Under the pieces are notes generated by a model. It did not search any database. It was given only the letters and a program-made list of their open reading frames with translations, and was not told the DNA's origin. Below are positions 25,845 to 35,035 of a stretch of DNA of 64,000 nt, piece by piece. The DNA lies in NCBI GenBank assembly GCA_021463145.1, contig JAJTWZ010000004.1, forward strand, positions 62,001 to 126,000, written 5' to 3'. This DNA comes from Blastocatellia bacterium (GTDB lineage: Bacteria; Acidobacteriota; Blastocatellia; UBA7656; JADIYM01). How positions within the stretch are numbered: position 1 is the stretch's first letter; the number at the start of each line of letters is the position of its first letter. The translations under genes and the position numbers were made by a program.

Positions 25845-27002
25845 TCAGCTGTACTCGGTAACCTCGTCGTCGCCGTCGTCGTCCCGGCCCTCGGTCGCGC
25901 CGGTATCGCGCCCGTCAAGCGGGTCGGTGACTCGGACGGGAGCCGGCGCCGAAGAGTCCTCGATTATTCGCGACGCCTCGACGAGACGGGAGGAGCGGCG
26001 CTGCGGCTCCGCCCCGGGTTCGGGCATTATTGAAAGGTCGAGCTCGATCTCCTGCAAAACTTCGATGAGGTCGGTGATCGATCGATGACGGGCGTCCGGG
26101 TTGAGCTCGAGCGCCCTGAGCATCGACTGCTCCAGCGCGAGTGGAATGCCAAGTTCCTTGTTGAGCACCATCAGCGGCCTTGGATCCTCCGTGAGATAAA
26201 CGGCCGCGTCGCCCTCGATTGCTGCATCCGAAAACGGAATCCAGCCACTGAGCATCTGGTAACAGAGCGCGCCGAGCGAGAAGATGTCGGTCCGGTCGTC
26301 AGCTTCGACACCGCGGCCAGTAACGATCTCGGGCGCGAAATAGTTGTCGTAGTTCTGCAGTCGCAAAGCTCCGGCCGGTGCGGTCAGGGCGCGCGCGTTG
26401 TGAATCCGGATAGTCGTCGCAAGGCCGAAGTCTGCGAGCTTGACCGTCACGCCTCTCTCGGACCGATCGACGATGAGCACGTTCTCGGGCGTGATGTTCC
26501 CGTGGACGAATCCGGAGTGGTGAGCGCCGGTCAGCACGTCCGCCACGCGCAGCAACGTGGAAACGACGAATGGCGGCTTGAGAGGCGCCTCGCCGGTTAT
26601 GAGCTCGTCGAGCGGGATGCCGGGGAAGTCGGTGCTGAGCAGCGCGTATCGGCCATCTTCGAGCTGAATTGGAATGTAGTCACCCAGCACGTCCGGCTCT
26701 CGAAGGCCCTGAGCGAGTCTTTCGGAAAGCTGCAGTAGCGAGCCGAAGACCTTCGAATTGACAAGCCCGCGACGGAACAGCCTCAGCGCAAAAACCTGGC
26801 CTGGGTCGATCGCGTCTTCGACCCGGTACACCACGCCGAAGCGGTCCGTTCTCATTCTCTCGACGACGCGAAGACTCTCGTTGACGACGACTCCGATCGG
26901 CAGATAAGTCTCCGTTGTGTGAGGAATCAGCGGAAATCCGTCTGCCTTGCAGAAGCGGACTTCGTCCACGTAGACGGTATTGCACTTTGGGCAGACTGGC
27001 AT
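25845..27002 (-). CDS. Zinc-ribbon pseudokinase (Hanks-type fold)
   Basis: The 385-residue protein begins MPVCPKCNTVYVDEVRFCKADG, a zinc-ribbon-like start with Cys4, Cys7, Cys18. A kinase fold follows: FALRLFRR with Arg74 in the place of the ATP-anchoring Lys, VHGNITPEN at 166-174 where HRD has become HGN, then intact DFG (191-193), APE-like YFAPEIV and DIFSLG. The glycine loop is also absent (RTDRFGVVYR). With both the Lys and the catalytic Asp lost, catalysis is unlikely, so I call it a pseudokinase that binds or scaffolds. The C-terminus is acidic, Pro-rich and probably unstructured. It is upstream of the HTH-like zinc-ribbon gene. Confidence 0.85.
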   Translation of the reverse strand: MPVCPKCNTVYVDEVRFCKADGFPLIPHTTETYLPIGVVVNESLRVVERMRTDRFGVVYRVEDAIDPGQVFALRLFRRGLVNSKVFGSLLQLSERLAQGLREPDVLGDYIPIQLEDGRYALLSTDFPGIPLDELITGEAPLKPPFVVSTLLRVADVLTGAHHSGFVHGNITPENVLIVDRSERGVTVKLADFGLATTIRIHNARALTAPAGALRLQNYDNYFAPEIVTGRGVEADDRTDIFSLGALCYQMLSGWIPFSDAAIEGDAAVYLTEDPRPLMVLNKELGIPLALEQSMLRALELNPDARHRSITDLIEVLQEIELDLSIMPEPGAEPQRRSSRLVEASRIIEDSSAPAPVRVTDPLDGRDTGATEGRDDDGDDEVTEYS

Positions 27003-27028
27003 TCTCGTCCTGGCGACCCTGGCCGCTC

Positions 27029-28018
27029 CTAGTATCGGGATTTTGTCTGAGGTGCGGACAGAGACTCCGCAATTCGGCGCGCGACGAGTGGACCGACCCG
27101 CAACGCGCCCTTCATATGAGGCTCTCGCGTGATGTGCCCCGCGACGTAGAGTCCGGGAATGTTCGTCTCGAACGTCGCTGGATCGTACGCTGGCAACCCG
27201 TCCGCGTCGATACGCACGCCGGCCGACTCGAAAAGAGCGAGGTCAGGTCTGGTTCCGAGAAGGGCGAATATTGAGTCGCATTCGATCTCGATGGGCGCGC
27301 AGTCACCTAAGGCGACGGTTGCCGTTCGCTCGCCGATCGACAACAAGGATGAGTCGAATAGAATTTTGATCCGGCCCCGGGCCTCGAGTTCGGAAAGAGG
27401 ATTCGCAATCCACCACTTGATCTCGGGCTTGCCGGTCGCTTCGTCAGCGCCGAACCCGCTGCGCCGCATTGCGAGCGTGACCCGGCCGCCGACTTCCTCG
27501 AGGAACAGCGCGGTCTCCGCTGCCGAGTTCCCGCTTCCTACGACGAGGATGTCGCGTCCCGCGTAGGCAAACCCCTCCGAGAATCGATAGTTCACTCGCT
27601 CGGGCGATTCCCCGGGGACTCCAAGGCGCTTGCGGAATCCGTTGATGCCGGTAGCGAGAAGCACCGATCGCGCCTCGATCACTCCGGTCTCGGTTTCCAC
27701 CGTGAAACTGTCCTCGTTGCGGCGAACGGCGCGGACGCGAACGCCAGTCCGGACGTCCAGCCCTTCGTCGACAACGAAGCGAGAATAGTGGGTGAGGAGT
27801 TCCTCGCGCGTCGGTTTCGGACCGCGCGGCTCGAGAGTGCCGGGAGCCAGTTCCAACTCGTCCGCCGTCGAGAAGAGTGGTTTCCCGATCGGGTACTGAT
27901 GGACCGTTTCAGCGACCTGGCCCCGTTCGAGGACGACGACGCTGAGTCCGAGCCGCTGTGCCTCGATCGATGCCGACAGGCCGGCCGGACCCGCCCCGAT
28001 TATTGCAAGGTCGTGCAT
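27029..28018 (-). CDS. YpdA-type NAD(P)/FAD oxidoreductase
   Basis: I chose ATG 28018 (MHDLAIIGAGPAG); a TTG at 28060 gives a longer form without a start signal. The product of 329 residues matches the usual length of YpdA. FAD motif GAGPAGLSASIEAQRLGL lies at 8-25, NAD(P)H motif ILVVGSGNSAAETALFLEE in the middle, and LLATGINGFRKRLGVPGE plus GLYVAGHIT near the end. There is no CxxC, so it is not a thioredoxin reductase. YpdA reduces bacillithiol disulphide in Firmicutes; the substrate here is not known. It is divergent from lepB. Confidence 0.87.
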   Translation of the reverse strand: MHDLAIIGAGPAGLSASIEAQRLGLSVVVLERGQVAETVHQYPIGKPLFSTADELELAPGTLEPRGPKPTREELLTHYSRFVVDEGLDVRTGVRVRAVRRNEDSFTVETETGVIEARSVLLATGINGFRKRLGVPGESPERVNYRFSEGFAYAGRDILVVGSGNSAAETALFLEEVGGRVTLAMRRSGFGADEATGKPEIKWWIANPLSELEARGRIKILFDSSLLSIGERTATVALGDCAPIEIECDSIFALLGTRPDLALFESAGVRIDADGLPAYDPATFETNIPGLYVAGHITREPHMKGALRVGPLVARRIAESLSAPQTKSRY

Positions 28019-28172
28019 TGCGCCGTGAGGATACACGAATGATTTGGGGCGGTCAGCCAACCCGAAGCCGAAGCGAGACTGGAATCGAGTTCAATACGGG
28101 CTGTTTCCTTCATCATCAGCCGGCCCCTGGACATCACTCGGGAATGGCTGCAAACGACGACGGATGGGCGGT

Positions 28173-28202
28173 TTGACAACTTCTGACAGCGCAAAGTAGA
28201 GT
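28173..28202 (+). promoter_or_regulatory. Sigma-70-type promoter of lepB operon
   Basis: TTGACA (28173-28178) and TAGAGT (28197-28202) are 18 bases apart. The start codon follows about 40 bases later. It faces lepB and would drive the lepB-TPR-carA run. Confidence 0.65.
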
Positions 28203-28240
28203 CTTCTGCCGATCAAGCGATGCTGAGCAGTGAGGACCGA

Positions 28241-28894
28241 GTGACAGAACACGACGCGACCGATGCCTTGCCTGGGATCACTACGACGGACGGCATCGAT
28301 CTGGTTTCGGCGGACTCGGACAAGGCGAGTCAGGCCGTTCACGTGTGGGGCGAAGCAAAGGCCCTGATTCGGGATGTGCTTTTCGCGGCGTTGACCGCGA
28401 TCCTGCTTCTAGTGTTCGTCATTCAGCCCGTGAAGGTCGAGGGGACGAGCATGCTGCCGCGTCTTCACGACGGCGAGCGCATCTTCGTCAACAAGTTCGT
28501 CTACGCGGGAGCGGAGTTCCCCACGGCCCGGTTTTCGATTGGACACCCCATTCGCCGGGGGGATGTCGTGGTTTTCTGGTATCCCCGCGATCCGGACAAG
28601 TCGTTCATCAAGCGGGTCATCGGCCTGCCAGGCGAGGTAGTACGGATCGACACCGACGGAAAGGTGTTCATAAACGGACAGTTGCTCGACGAACCGTATC
28701 TTTCTCCGGAGTACTCGAGCGCGCCTCAGCGCTCTATGGTCAAGACGGTGAAACCGCATCGGTACTTCGTGATGGGCGACAATCGGGATCACAGCAACGA
28801 CAGCCGGCACTGGGGGCAAGTGCCGGAGAAGTACATTTACGGTCAGGCGGCGTTCCGCTACTGGCCTCTGTCGGGCATCGGCACGGTCGAGTGA
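28241..28894 (+). CDS. lepB: Signal peptidase I
   Basis: I prefer GTG 28241, with GAGG 5 bases upstream; ATG 28220 would add 7 residues but has no site. The 217-residue protein has one helix (residues about 45-62, [17 protein letters not shown]). Catalytic Ser70 lies in EGTSMLPRL and Lys124 in [26 protein letters not shown] is also present. It cuts signal peptides from exported proteins, for which many clients are encoded nearby. It leads an operon with a TPR membrane protein (28-bp gap) and carA. Confidence 0.94.
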   Translation: MTEHDATDALPGITTTDGIDLVSADSDKASQAVHVWGEAKALIRDVLFAALTAILLLVFVIQPVKVEGTSMLPRLHDGERIFVNKFVYAGAEFPTARFSIGHPIRRGDVVVFWYPRDPDKSFIKRVIGLPGEVVRIDTDGKVFINGQLLDEPYLSPEYSSAPQRSMVKTVKPHRYFVMGDNRDHSNDSRHWGQVPEKYIYGQAAFRYWPLSGIGTVE

Positions 28895-28922
28895 TCGCAG
28901 TTGCCGACACCGCGGGCGAGCG

Positions 28923-30176
28923 ATGGCCTATCTGAATCAGCTCGTGCGGTTCTGCCATGACCCGCTCGGCGCGGCCGTATCCATCCGGTCTAGCCGGCCA
29001 GTCGGAGTCGCATTCTTCACGGCCCTTGGCGCCACCGTCCTCTACGGTTTCGTTCTCGGCGGCCTTCCGCGCGACCTGATGCAGTTGGCTCAACTCGGAA
29101 GCCGCGACGTTGGCGCAATCTCGATCCTGTTTCACCATATCCGCGGCGGAATGCGCGCGTTGGTGCCGATAGTCTTCCTGGTCGGGGTCTATGTGCCGGT
29201 CACGCTGCTCATACTTGGCGCATTGATTCCCCGCGATCGCCCGAGGGATCTGTTGCGCCGGGAGTTCGGCGCTTCGGTGGCCACGAGCCTGTCGGCCTGG
29301 GCCGCGGTGTTTCTCGTATGGAGCGTGCTGGCGCTGCTTCTCGCTGATCCGTATCGCCCACGCAGCGTCGCGATCTGGACGATGTCGCCGATAGTGGGAT
29401 TCGTGGTGCCATACGTGATCGGCTTTGCGCCGATTCCTGGTGCGGGCTTCTGGCGAGCGGCCCTTGCCGCATTTCTTGCGACGCCGTCTCTGGCATTGCT
29501 TCCGGTAGCAGCCTGGGCCTCGTATCTGGCGATGTCGCCGTTCGTCCTCATCATTCTCTTCTTCATTTTCCGCGGAGTCTGGCGGGACTGGTCGTCGACG
29601 CGCGACGCCAGGCTGCGCTACGAGCAGAACCTGAAGGCGGCGACCTTGAACGAAGCGGATTCGGAGGCGCACCTGAACCTCGGGATAGTCCTGGAAGAGC
29701 GCGGAGAGATCGACGAAGCCGCCGAGCGATACAGAACGGCGATTCGGATCAACCCGGATGAAGCTGATGCCCATTATCGGTTGGGGAGGATCGCGCGTCG
29801 CGCCGGTCGCTACGCCGAGGCAATCGACTGTTTCAATCGGGTCGTCGGCATCGACGAGAACCACGCTCAGCACGAGATCTGGCGTGAAGTGGGCGCCACG
29901 TACCTCGAAGCGGGACAACTGGAGGATGCAGTAGGTGCTTTCGAACGGTACGTCTCGACAAGGTCCACCGATGCGGAGGGCCTGTTTCTGCTGGGCATTG
30001 CGCTGAGCAGGCTGCGCCGGTACGACGAGGCGCGCGAGCAGATGCTAACGGTCGTCGAAATCGTGAACAGCGCGCCGGCCTTCAAGTTCCGGCAGGAACA
30101 GCGATGGCTGCACGAGGCCGAGGCATATCTGAAGCAGAATGAATCGCAGATGAGAAGGGGAACGGAGGCTACGTGA
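28923..30176 (+). CDS. Membrane protein with C-terminal TPR repeats
   Basis: 417 residues. The first 215 contain about five membrane helices (e.g. [18 protein letters not shown] and [20 protein letters not shown]), a layout like Yip1-type membrane domains. The C-terminal half has TPR units: [43 protein letters not shown] and [19 protein letters not shown]. It probably anchors protein-protein contacts at the membrane. Its TGA stop shares a base with the carA ATG, so they are translationally linked, although no functional tie is obvious. Confidence 0.82.
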   Translation: MAYLNQLVRFCHDPLGAAVSIRSSRPVGVAFFTALGATVLYGFVLGGLPRDLMQLAQLGSRDVGAISILFHHIRGGMRALVPIVFLVGVYVPVTLLILGALIPRDRPRDLLRREFGASVATSLSAWAAVFLVWSVLALLLADPYRPRSVAIWTMSPIVGFVVPYVIGFAPIPGAGFWRAALAAFLATPSLALLPVAAWASYLAMSPFVLIILFFIFRGVWRDWSSTRDARLRYEQNLKAATLNEADSEAHLNLGIVLEERGEIDEAAERYRTAIRINPDEADAHYRLGRIARRAGRYAEAIDCFNRVVGIDENHAQHEIWREVGATYLEAGQLEDAVGAFERYVSTRSTDAEGLFLLGIALSRLRRYDEAREQMLTVVEIVNSAPAFKFRQEQRWLHEAEAYLKQNESQMRRGTEAT

Positions 30177-31327
30177 TGACTGAAGCCATTCTGGCGCTCG
30201 AAGATGGACGAGTGTTTCGCGGCCGCGCGTTTGGCGCGCCCGGCGAGCGCTGCGGCGAAGTCGTGTTCAACACGGCAATGTCGGGCTACCAGGAGATTCT
30301 CACCGATCCCAGTTACGCAGGACAGATCGTCGTGATGACGTACCCGTTGATCGGCAACTACGGGATCAACGCGGAGGACGTCGAGGCTCGCGGAGTTTTT
30401 CTCGAAGGATTCGTCGTGCGCGAGGTCAGTCCGTCGGTCAGCAATTGGAGATCTGCGGGATCGATCGGCGACTACCTGGCGGAGAACGGAGTAGTAGGTA
30501 TCTCGGAGATCGACACACGGGCGCTCGTCCGCCACATTCGCGACAAGGGCGCGATGCGCGCGTGCATATCGACCGAGACTCTCGACGAGGCGGAGGCCGT
30601 GCGGCGCGCCACGTCCATCCCGGAGATGGCCGGTCGCGAACTTGCGTCGTCCGTGACTTGCGATGAGCAATACGCCTGGGGTGGCGACGTCACGGAGCGT
30701 CCGTTTGGCGCGCCTTCGCCGGCGGTCGCGGATGCGCCCGCGAGACGGCTTCGCATCGTGACTCTCGACTTTGGCGTGAAGTACAACAGCCTGCGTTACC
30801 TGAACGCTCTCGGCTGCGACGTCACGGTGCTGCCTTCGACGGCAACGGCCGAACAGGTGCTCTCGATCGAGCCGGATGGGCTGTTCATCTCGAACGGGCC
30901 GGGGGATCCGGCAACGCTTGACGGTCCTATTCGTCAGATTCGAGAGATCGTGGACGCCGGAATTCCGACGTTCGGCATCTGCCTCGGGCATCAGCTTCTC
31001 GGGCACGCACTGGGAGGTAAGACGTTCAAGCTTCCGTTTGGCCATCACGGGGGAAACCACCCGGTGAAGGACCTTAGAACCGGCCGGGTCGAAATCACCG
31101 CGCAGAACCATGGCTTCGCGGTTGAAGCCGAGTCGCTGCCGGACGATGTCGAGATCACGCACCTCAACCTCAACGACAACACGGTCGAAGGACTGCGCCA
31201 CAGGTCGAAGCCCGTCTTCGCCGTTCAGTACCACCCCGAGGCCGGGCCCGGGCCTCACGATGCGGAGCACCTTTTCGTCGAGTTCGTGTCGATGATCCGG
31301 GGTCGCCAGGAAATGGCCGCCGTGTGA
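30176..31327 (+). CDS. carA: Carbamoyl-phosphate synthase small subunit
   Basis: ATG 30176 lies 7 bases after GGAGG and gives 383 residues; the frame also opens 3 bases earlier at a GTG with poorer spacing. The N-terminal domain ([24 protein letters not shown]) is followed by a class I glutaminase with [15 protein letters not shown] (nucleophile Cys), [14 protein letters not shown], and the His-Glu pair in YHPEA. It supplies ammonia from glutamine for carbamoyl phosphate, used in pyrimidine and arginine synthesis. The large subunit (carB) is not adjacent here, which is unusual, since carB often follows. It converges on the DsbD-N/PEGA gene. Confidence 0.96.
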   Translation: MTEAILALEDGRVFRGRAFGAPGERCGEVVFNTAMSGYQEILTDPSYAGQIVVMTYPLIGNYGINAEDVEARGVFLEGFVVREVSPSVSNWRSAGSIGDYLAENGVVGISEIDTRALVRHIRDKGAMRACISTETLDEAEAVRRATSIPEMAGRELASSVTCDEQYAWGGDVTERPFGAPSPAVADAPARRLRIVTLDFGVKYNSLRYLNALGCDVTVLPSTATAEQVLSIEPDGLFISNGPGDPATLDGPIRQIREIVDAGIPTFGICLGHQLLGHALGGKTFKLPFGHHGGNHPVKDLRTGRVEITAQNHGFAVEAESLPDDVEITHLNLNDNTVEGLRHRSKPVFAVQYHPEAGPGPHDAEHLFVEFVSMIRGRQEMAAV

Positions 31328-31395
31328 GACGTGTCGCCCTGGCGCCGGGAAGCGGGCGGCGGCGTGGCGCTACACGCGATGGCGGCCACGTGACT

Positions 31396-32352
31396 TCAGG
31401 GGCCGACGGGTCCCTTGCGCATTGCCGCGACGATTCCAATTCCGGCCAGGGCGGCGACGATGACGCCGCCGAGGATCCAGAGCAGCCAGCCTGAAGAGCT
31501 TGATTCCGGAATGGTGGCGGCGGCGTTCGTATTCACCGTCGCCGGAATAGGAGCCGGAGCCGCATTGGACGTGACGTTGGCATTAACCGGCGCGTTGGTG
31601 TTCGCGTTCGGATCGGCCGTCATTGCCGCGGCTAGCGTAGCGGGCTCATCGGCCTTGACCTCCACTTCCTGCTCGAACGGCAGGAAGCCCGTCGCCTCGA
31701 TGCGAACGCTGCGCCGGCCAGTGGCCACGTCGCGAACGATGGCGCGGCCCTGGGGACTTACTACGCCGGCGGCTCGGCCATCCACAAGGACCCTTGCCTC
31801 AGGGGGCGCGCCGGTCACGGTAAGCGTCTGCTTCGCTTCGGCCGCGCTCGCCGTTACCTCGACGGAAAAAGCAACATCGACGGTGGAAGGCGGCAGGCAC
31901 TGATCGTCATTGCAGGCCTGGAACTCGACCTTTGCCGGAATGCTGACCGTGCCGGCGGAGATGCCCGCATCCGCCTTCAATGTCACCGCGATCTGAGCCG
32001 TCCCGTCGTATACGGCGATCGGCGTTTCGGAGAAGCTGAACGTGCCCATTCTGGCCTTTGGATAGGTAGACCGGACGACACTGAATCCCTTCGGCGGAGT
32101 CACCGTGGCGGACGTGCCGATGAGGTACTCCTCGGAAGGCTTCTGTGCGTTGATGTGGTAGCCGGATCGGATCTTGAGGGCAATCGTCGCCGTGAAGGTC
32201 TCGCCGGAGGCCACGGGAGCCGCGGGGCCCTGTGCTTCGACGGTCACGACCGACTTCGAGCTCGTCTGGGCCTGGATCGCCACCGAAAGCAACCCCGCGA
32301 TGGCGACGGACACGGCAAGCAGAGACACGGTGCGGGCAACGGTGTGGTTCAT
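31396..32352 (-). CDS. Exported protein with DsbD-N-like and PEGA domains and C-terminal membrane anchor
   Basis: ATG 32352 gives 318 residues; upstream frame extends to 32397 without a better start. A signal peptide (1-29) is followed by a DsbD N-terminal-like domain with AQKPSEEYLIGTSATVT and FQACNDDQCLPP, the cysteine pair that exchanges electrons in DsbD. Then comes a PEGA domain (PPEARVLVDGRAAGVVSPQG to FLPFEQEVEV), an Asn/Ala/Pro-rich linker and a final helix (WLLWILGGVIVAALAGIGIV). The thioredoxin and membrane domains of DsbD are missing. It probably binds a redox partner or peptidoglycan outside the membrane. Confidence 0.83.
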   Translation of the reverse strand: MNHTVARTVSLLAVSVAIAGLLSVAIQAQTSSKSVVTVEAQGPAAPVASGETFTATIALKIRSGYHINAQKPSEEYLIGTSATVTPPKGFSVVRSTYPKARMGTFSFSETPIAVYDGTAQIAVTLKADAGISAGTVSIPAKVEFQACNDDQCLPPSTVDVAFSVEVTASAAEAKQTLTVTGAPPEARVLVDGRAAGVVSPQGRAIVRDVATGRRSVRIEATGFLPFEQEVEVKADEPATLAAAMTADPNANTNAPVNANVTSNAAPAPIPATVNTNAAATIPESSSSGWLLWILGGVIVAALAGIGIVAAMRKGPVGP

Positions 32353-32368
32353 AAGGTTGTCGATACGG

Positions 32369-32986
32369 TCACGAAGGGGAAATGGCTTCAATTTCAACTA
32401 TCATTCCCGCAAGCCGGGCGGATCGTCTCTCGACGCGAAATCCGGCGGCGCGGACGAGATCTTCGGTTCGGCGATTCAGGTTGCACCCGCCGGCAACGAG
32501 GCGCTGCAGCGGGGTCAGCAGGTCCTGTCCGATCGCGAGCACGCGCGACGAGCTTCGCACGTGTTCGAGCATCAGGATTCGCCCGCCCGGCACGAGGACG
32601 CGCGCGATCTCGGCGAGCGCATCGGCCGGGCGTTTGATCGTGCAGAGCACGAGCGCCACCAGAACGGTGTCGAAAGTTCGCGAAGCGAATGGCAAACACT
32701 CGGCGTCGGCTGCAGCGAGCAGCGGTTCGACCGGACACTCCCGGCGTCGTGACTGCACGAGCATTCGAGGCTCGAAGTCTACAGCGCAAAGTTGCCGGAC
32801 CGACGAAGAGATCCACTCGAAATTGGCGCCGGTACCGGCGCCCAGATCGAGCACTTTTCCACCAGCCCGTCCGGCAAGGCGCGCGCGGGCTTCTCGAAAC
32901 AAGGTTCGCTCGAGCGGCCCTATGCATCGGTCATAGTTCCGCACGAACCTGTCGTCGAAAAAAACCTGAACGCCGCCTGCCGCCAT
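32369..32986 (-). CDS. SAM-dependent methyltransferase (class I)
   Basis: The 205-residue protein has motif I VLDLGAGTGANF, an acidic residue in AVDFEPRM for SAM ribose, FDTVLVALVLC as motif II, and LVPGGRILMLEHV as motif III. Near the C-terminus GCNLNRRTEDLVRAAGF matches UbiE/METTL7-like enzymes that act on lipids. The N-terminus ends in an amphipathic start. The substrate is not clear. It lies 16 bp from the DsbD-N/PEGA gene and 8 bp from the TPR gene upstream, so the three are probably one operon. Confidence 0.88.
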   Translation of the reverse strand: MAAGGVQVFFDDRFVRNYDRCIGPLERTLFREARARLAGRAGGKVLDLGAGTGANFEWISSSVRQLCAVDFEPRMLVQSRRRECPVEPLLAAADAECLPFASRTFDTVLVALVLCTIKRPADALAEIARVLVPGGRILMLEHVRSSSRVLAIGQDLLTPLQRLVAGGCNLNRRTEDLVRAAGFRVERRSARLAGMIVEIEAISPS

Positions 32987-32994
32987 GGCCGGGC

Positions 32995-33474
32995 TTATAC
33001 CACAGCCGCGGCGTCCGTATCCTGAACGAGCTTGTCGGCGGCGATAGCGGCAATGAGGGCGCGCGCCCGGCAGGTCTCCGGACGCGTGAACCCGGGATCG
33101 GCCGACAGCGAACGTCCGAGCAGATCCGTGACCTCGTCCGCATCGCAGTCGTCGAGCCCCAACAGTAGTTCGGCCCGGTTTACGAGCGCCCCGGTCTCGT
33201 TGGGATCGATGGCGAGTGCGCGGTCATAGGCTGCCAGCGCGCCTTCGATGTCGCCAGCGCGCTGCCGGGCCGAGCCGAGCAACGCGTGGAAATAGGCGTG
33301 TCGCGGGTTCGATATGGTGAGCGATTCGAAGATCGCCTCGGCGGCATCGAGCCGGCCCTGGCCAAGCATCGTCCAGCCAAAGTCGGCAATGGCGTACGCC
33401 TCGGCAACGGTCAGTCCTTCGAGCTCCGCAAGCGTGGTTTCGCCAGCGGCAACGGCATCAATCGGTTCGTGCAT
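32995..33474 (-). CDS. TPR-repeat protein (SycD/LcrH-like)
   Basis: The ATG at 33474 follows AAGGAGG by 6-7 bases. The 159 residues hold three TPR units: AYAIADFGWTMLGQGRLDAAEAIFESL, AYFHALLGSARQRAGDIEGALAAYDRAL and ALVNRAELLLGLDDCDADEV (each partly quoted). The layout resembles the small TPR chaperones of type III secretion (SycD/LcrH), but no such system is seen in the window. It is more likely a general adaptor. It is the first gene of a short operon with the methyltransferase. Confidence 0.8.
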   Translation of the reverse strand: MHEPIDAVAAGETTLAELEGLTVAEAYAIADFGWTMLGQGRLDAAEAIFESLTISNPRHAYFHALLGSARQRAGDIEGALAAYDRALAIDPNETGALVNRAELLLGLDDCDADEVTDLLGRSLSADPGFTRPETCRARALIAAIAADKLVQDTDAAAVV

Positions 33475-33541
33475 GGGGTGCCTCCTTGGTTTCGAGTCAC
33501 CCCATGATCGAAGATTCGGCGAATTAGTTGCGTGCCTCGGC

Positions 33542-34933
33542 TCAATGATCGTGAGGATGAGCCATCTGCCTGAGGTTGAGCGCGCGGTCGAGATCCTCCT
33601 CGGAGACCAGTCCCTCCTCTAGTACGAGGTCTCGCAACGGGCGATGCTCCTTGAGCGCGCGCTTTGCGATCTCCGCGGCCTTCTGGTATCCGATGAGCGG
33701 GTTGAGTACGGTAACGTTCGAAAGCGACATATCTCCGTACATCCGGCAGCGGTCCACGTTCGCAGTGATGCCGGCGACGCACTTCGAAGCGAATGCCTCG
33801 ACAGCATTGGCCATGATCTTCGTCGAAAAGAAAAGATCGAACGCGATGACGGGCATCATGACGTTCAATTCGAGCTGACCGGCCTGAGAAGCGTAGTCGA
33901 CGACGGCGGCGTTTCCGATCACCTGGAAGCAGACCATGTTCAGCATCTCGGCGAGGACCGGGTTCACCTTTCCAGGCATGATGGACGAGCCGGGCTGCAC
34001 GGCAGGCAGGTCGATCTCGAAGAGTCCGGTCATCGGTCCCGAGCTGAGCAGCCTCATGTCGTTCGCGATCTTCGCGAGATCGAGGGCGAGGTTCCGAAGT
34101 GCCGACGACATCGCCACGATCGGCCCCATCGACTGCATCGCCGCGAACAGGTTTTCGGCCGGACGTACCTCGGTTCCGAGTTGCTCGGACAATGCCGCCG
34201 ACATCCGAGTCACGTACTCGGGATGGGTATTGAGGCCCGACCCTGCCGCCGATCCGCCAATTCCAAGCGCTCTGAGCTCGTCGGCCGCCGCAGTTACGAG
34301 GCGGCGATGATCGCGCACGATCTGCGCGTAACCGCCAAATTCCTGTCCGAGCGTGACAGGAACGGCGTCCTGCAGGTGTGTTCGTCCGGACTTGACGATG
34401 TCGGCAAACTCGCCGGCCTTGCGCCCCAACTCGATGGCGAGGTGGTCGAGCTTTGCGACGAGTTCCAGCGCGAGGACCAGCCCTCCGATCCGTATTGCCG
34501 TCGGAATCACGTCGTTCGTCGACTGGCCGTAGTTCACGTGATCGTTCGGATTAACGAGTGAATAGTCGCCACGCCCAAGGCCGAGAATCTCCGCCGCGCG
34601 ATTCGCGATGACCTCGTTGACGTTCATGTGGTGCGAAGTTCCCGCGCCGGCCTGAAAGACGTCCACCACGAACTGATCGCGAAACTGGCCGGCCAGGATC
34701 TCGTCGGCGGCCTGCACGATGGTGCGTGCCTGGTCCGCATTCAGAATGCCGAGGTCGCCGTGAACCCGCGCCGCCGCCTTCTTGATCTGGACGACGGCGT
34801 CCACGAACTCAGGCCAGGGACCGAGTCCGCTGATCTGGAAGTTGTGCACCGCCCGGCACGTCTGGACACCGTAGTAGGCATCGGCGGGGACTTCGAACTC
34901 ACCAAGGGAATCCTTCTCGATACGGGTCGACAT
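33542..34933 (-). CDS. aspA: Aspartate ammonia-lyase
   Basis: The start at ATG 34933 follows GAGGAGC. The 463-residue enzyme belongs to the fumarase/aspartase superfamily. The signature GSSIMPGKVNPV is complete and includes the SS-loop serine. GAGTSHHMNVNEVIANRA and the phrase GRTHLQDAVPVTLGQEF favour aspartase over fumarase C, which usually has ATP(L)TL in the same place. It converts aspartate to fumarate and ammonia, so it could supply nitrogen or fumarate. It stands alone among neighbours, with VWFA genes upstream. Fumarase is the main alternative. Confidence 0.88.
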   Translation of the reverse strand: MSTRIEKDSLGEFEVPADAYYGVQTCRAVHNFQISGLGPWPEFVDAVVQIKKAAARVHGDLGILNADQARTIVQAADEILAGQFRDQFVVDVFQAGAGTSHHMNVNEVIANRAAEILGLGRGDYSLVNPNDHVNYGQSTNDVIPTAIRIGGLVLALELVAKLDHLAIELGRKAGEFADIVKSGRTHLQDAVPVTLGQEFGGYAQIVRDHRRLVTAAADELRALGIGGSAAGSGLNTHPEYVTRMSAALSEQLGTEVRPAENLFAAMQSMGPIVAMSSALRNLALDLAKIANDMRLLSSGPMTGLFEIDLPAVQPGSSIMPGKVNPVLAEMLNMVCFQVIGNAAVVDYASQAGQLELNVMMPVIAFDLFFSTKIMANAVEAFASKCVAGITANVDRCRMYGDMSLSNVTVLNPLIGYQKAAEIAKRALKEHRPLRDLVLEEGLVSEEDLDRALNLRQMAHPHDH

Positions 34934-35035
34934 GGCGGCGCTCCTCAGGCTCGTGAAATCGATCAAGCCGGGGAGGGTAGCACGCGAATCGCGACGTGGA
35001 GAAGCCGTCCTAGTTGCCGCGCAAGGGCGCGAGTC

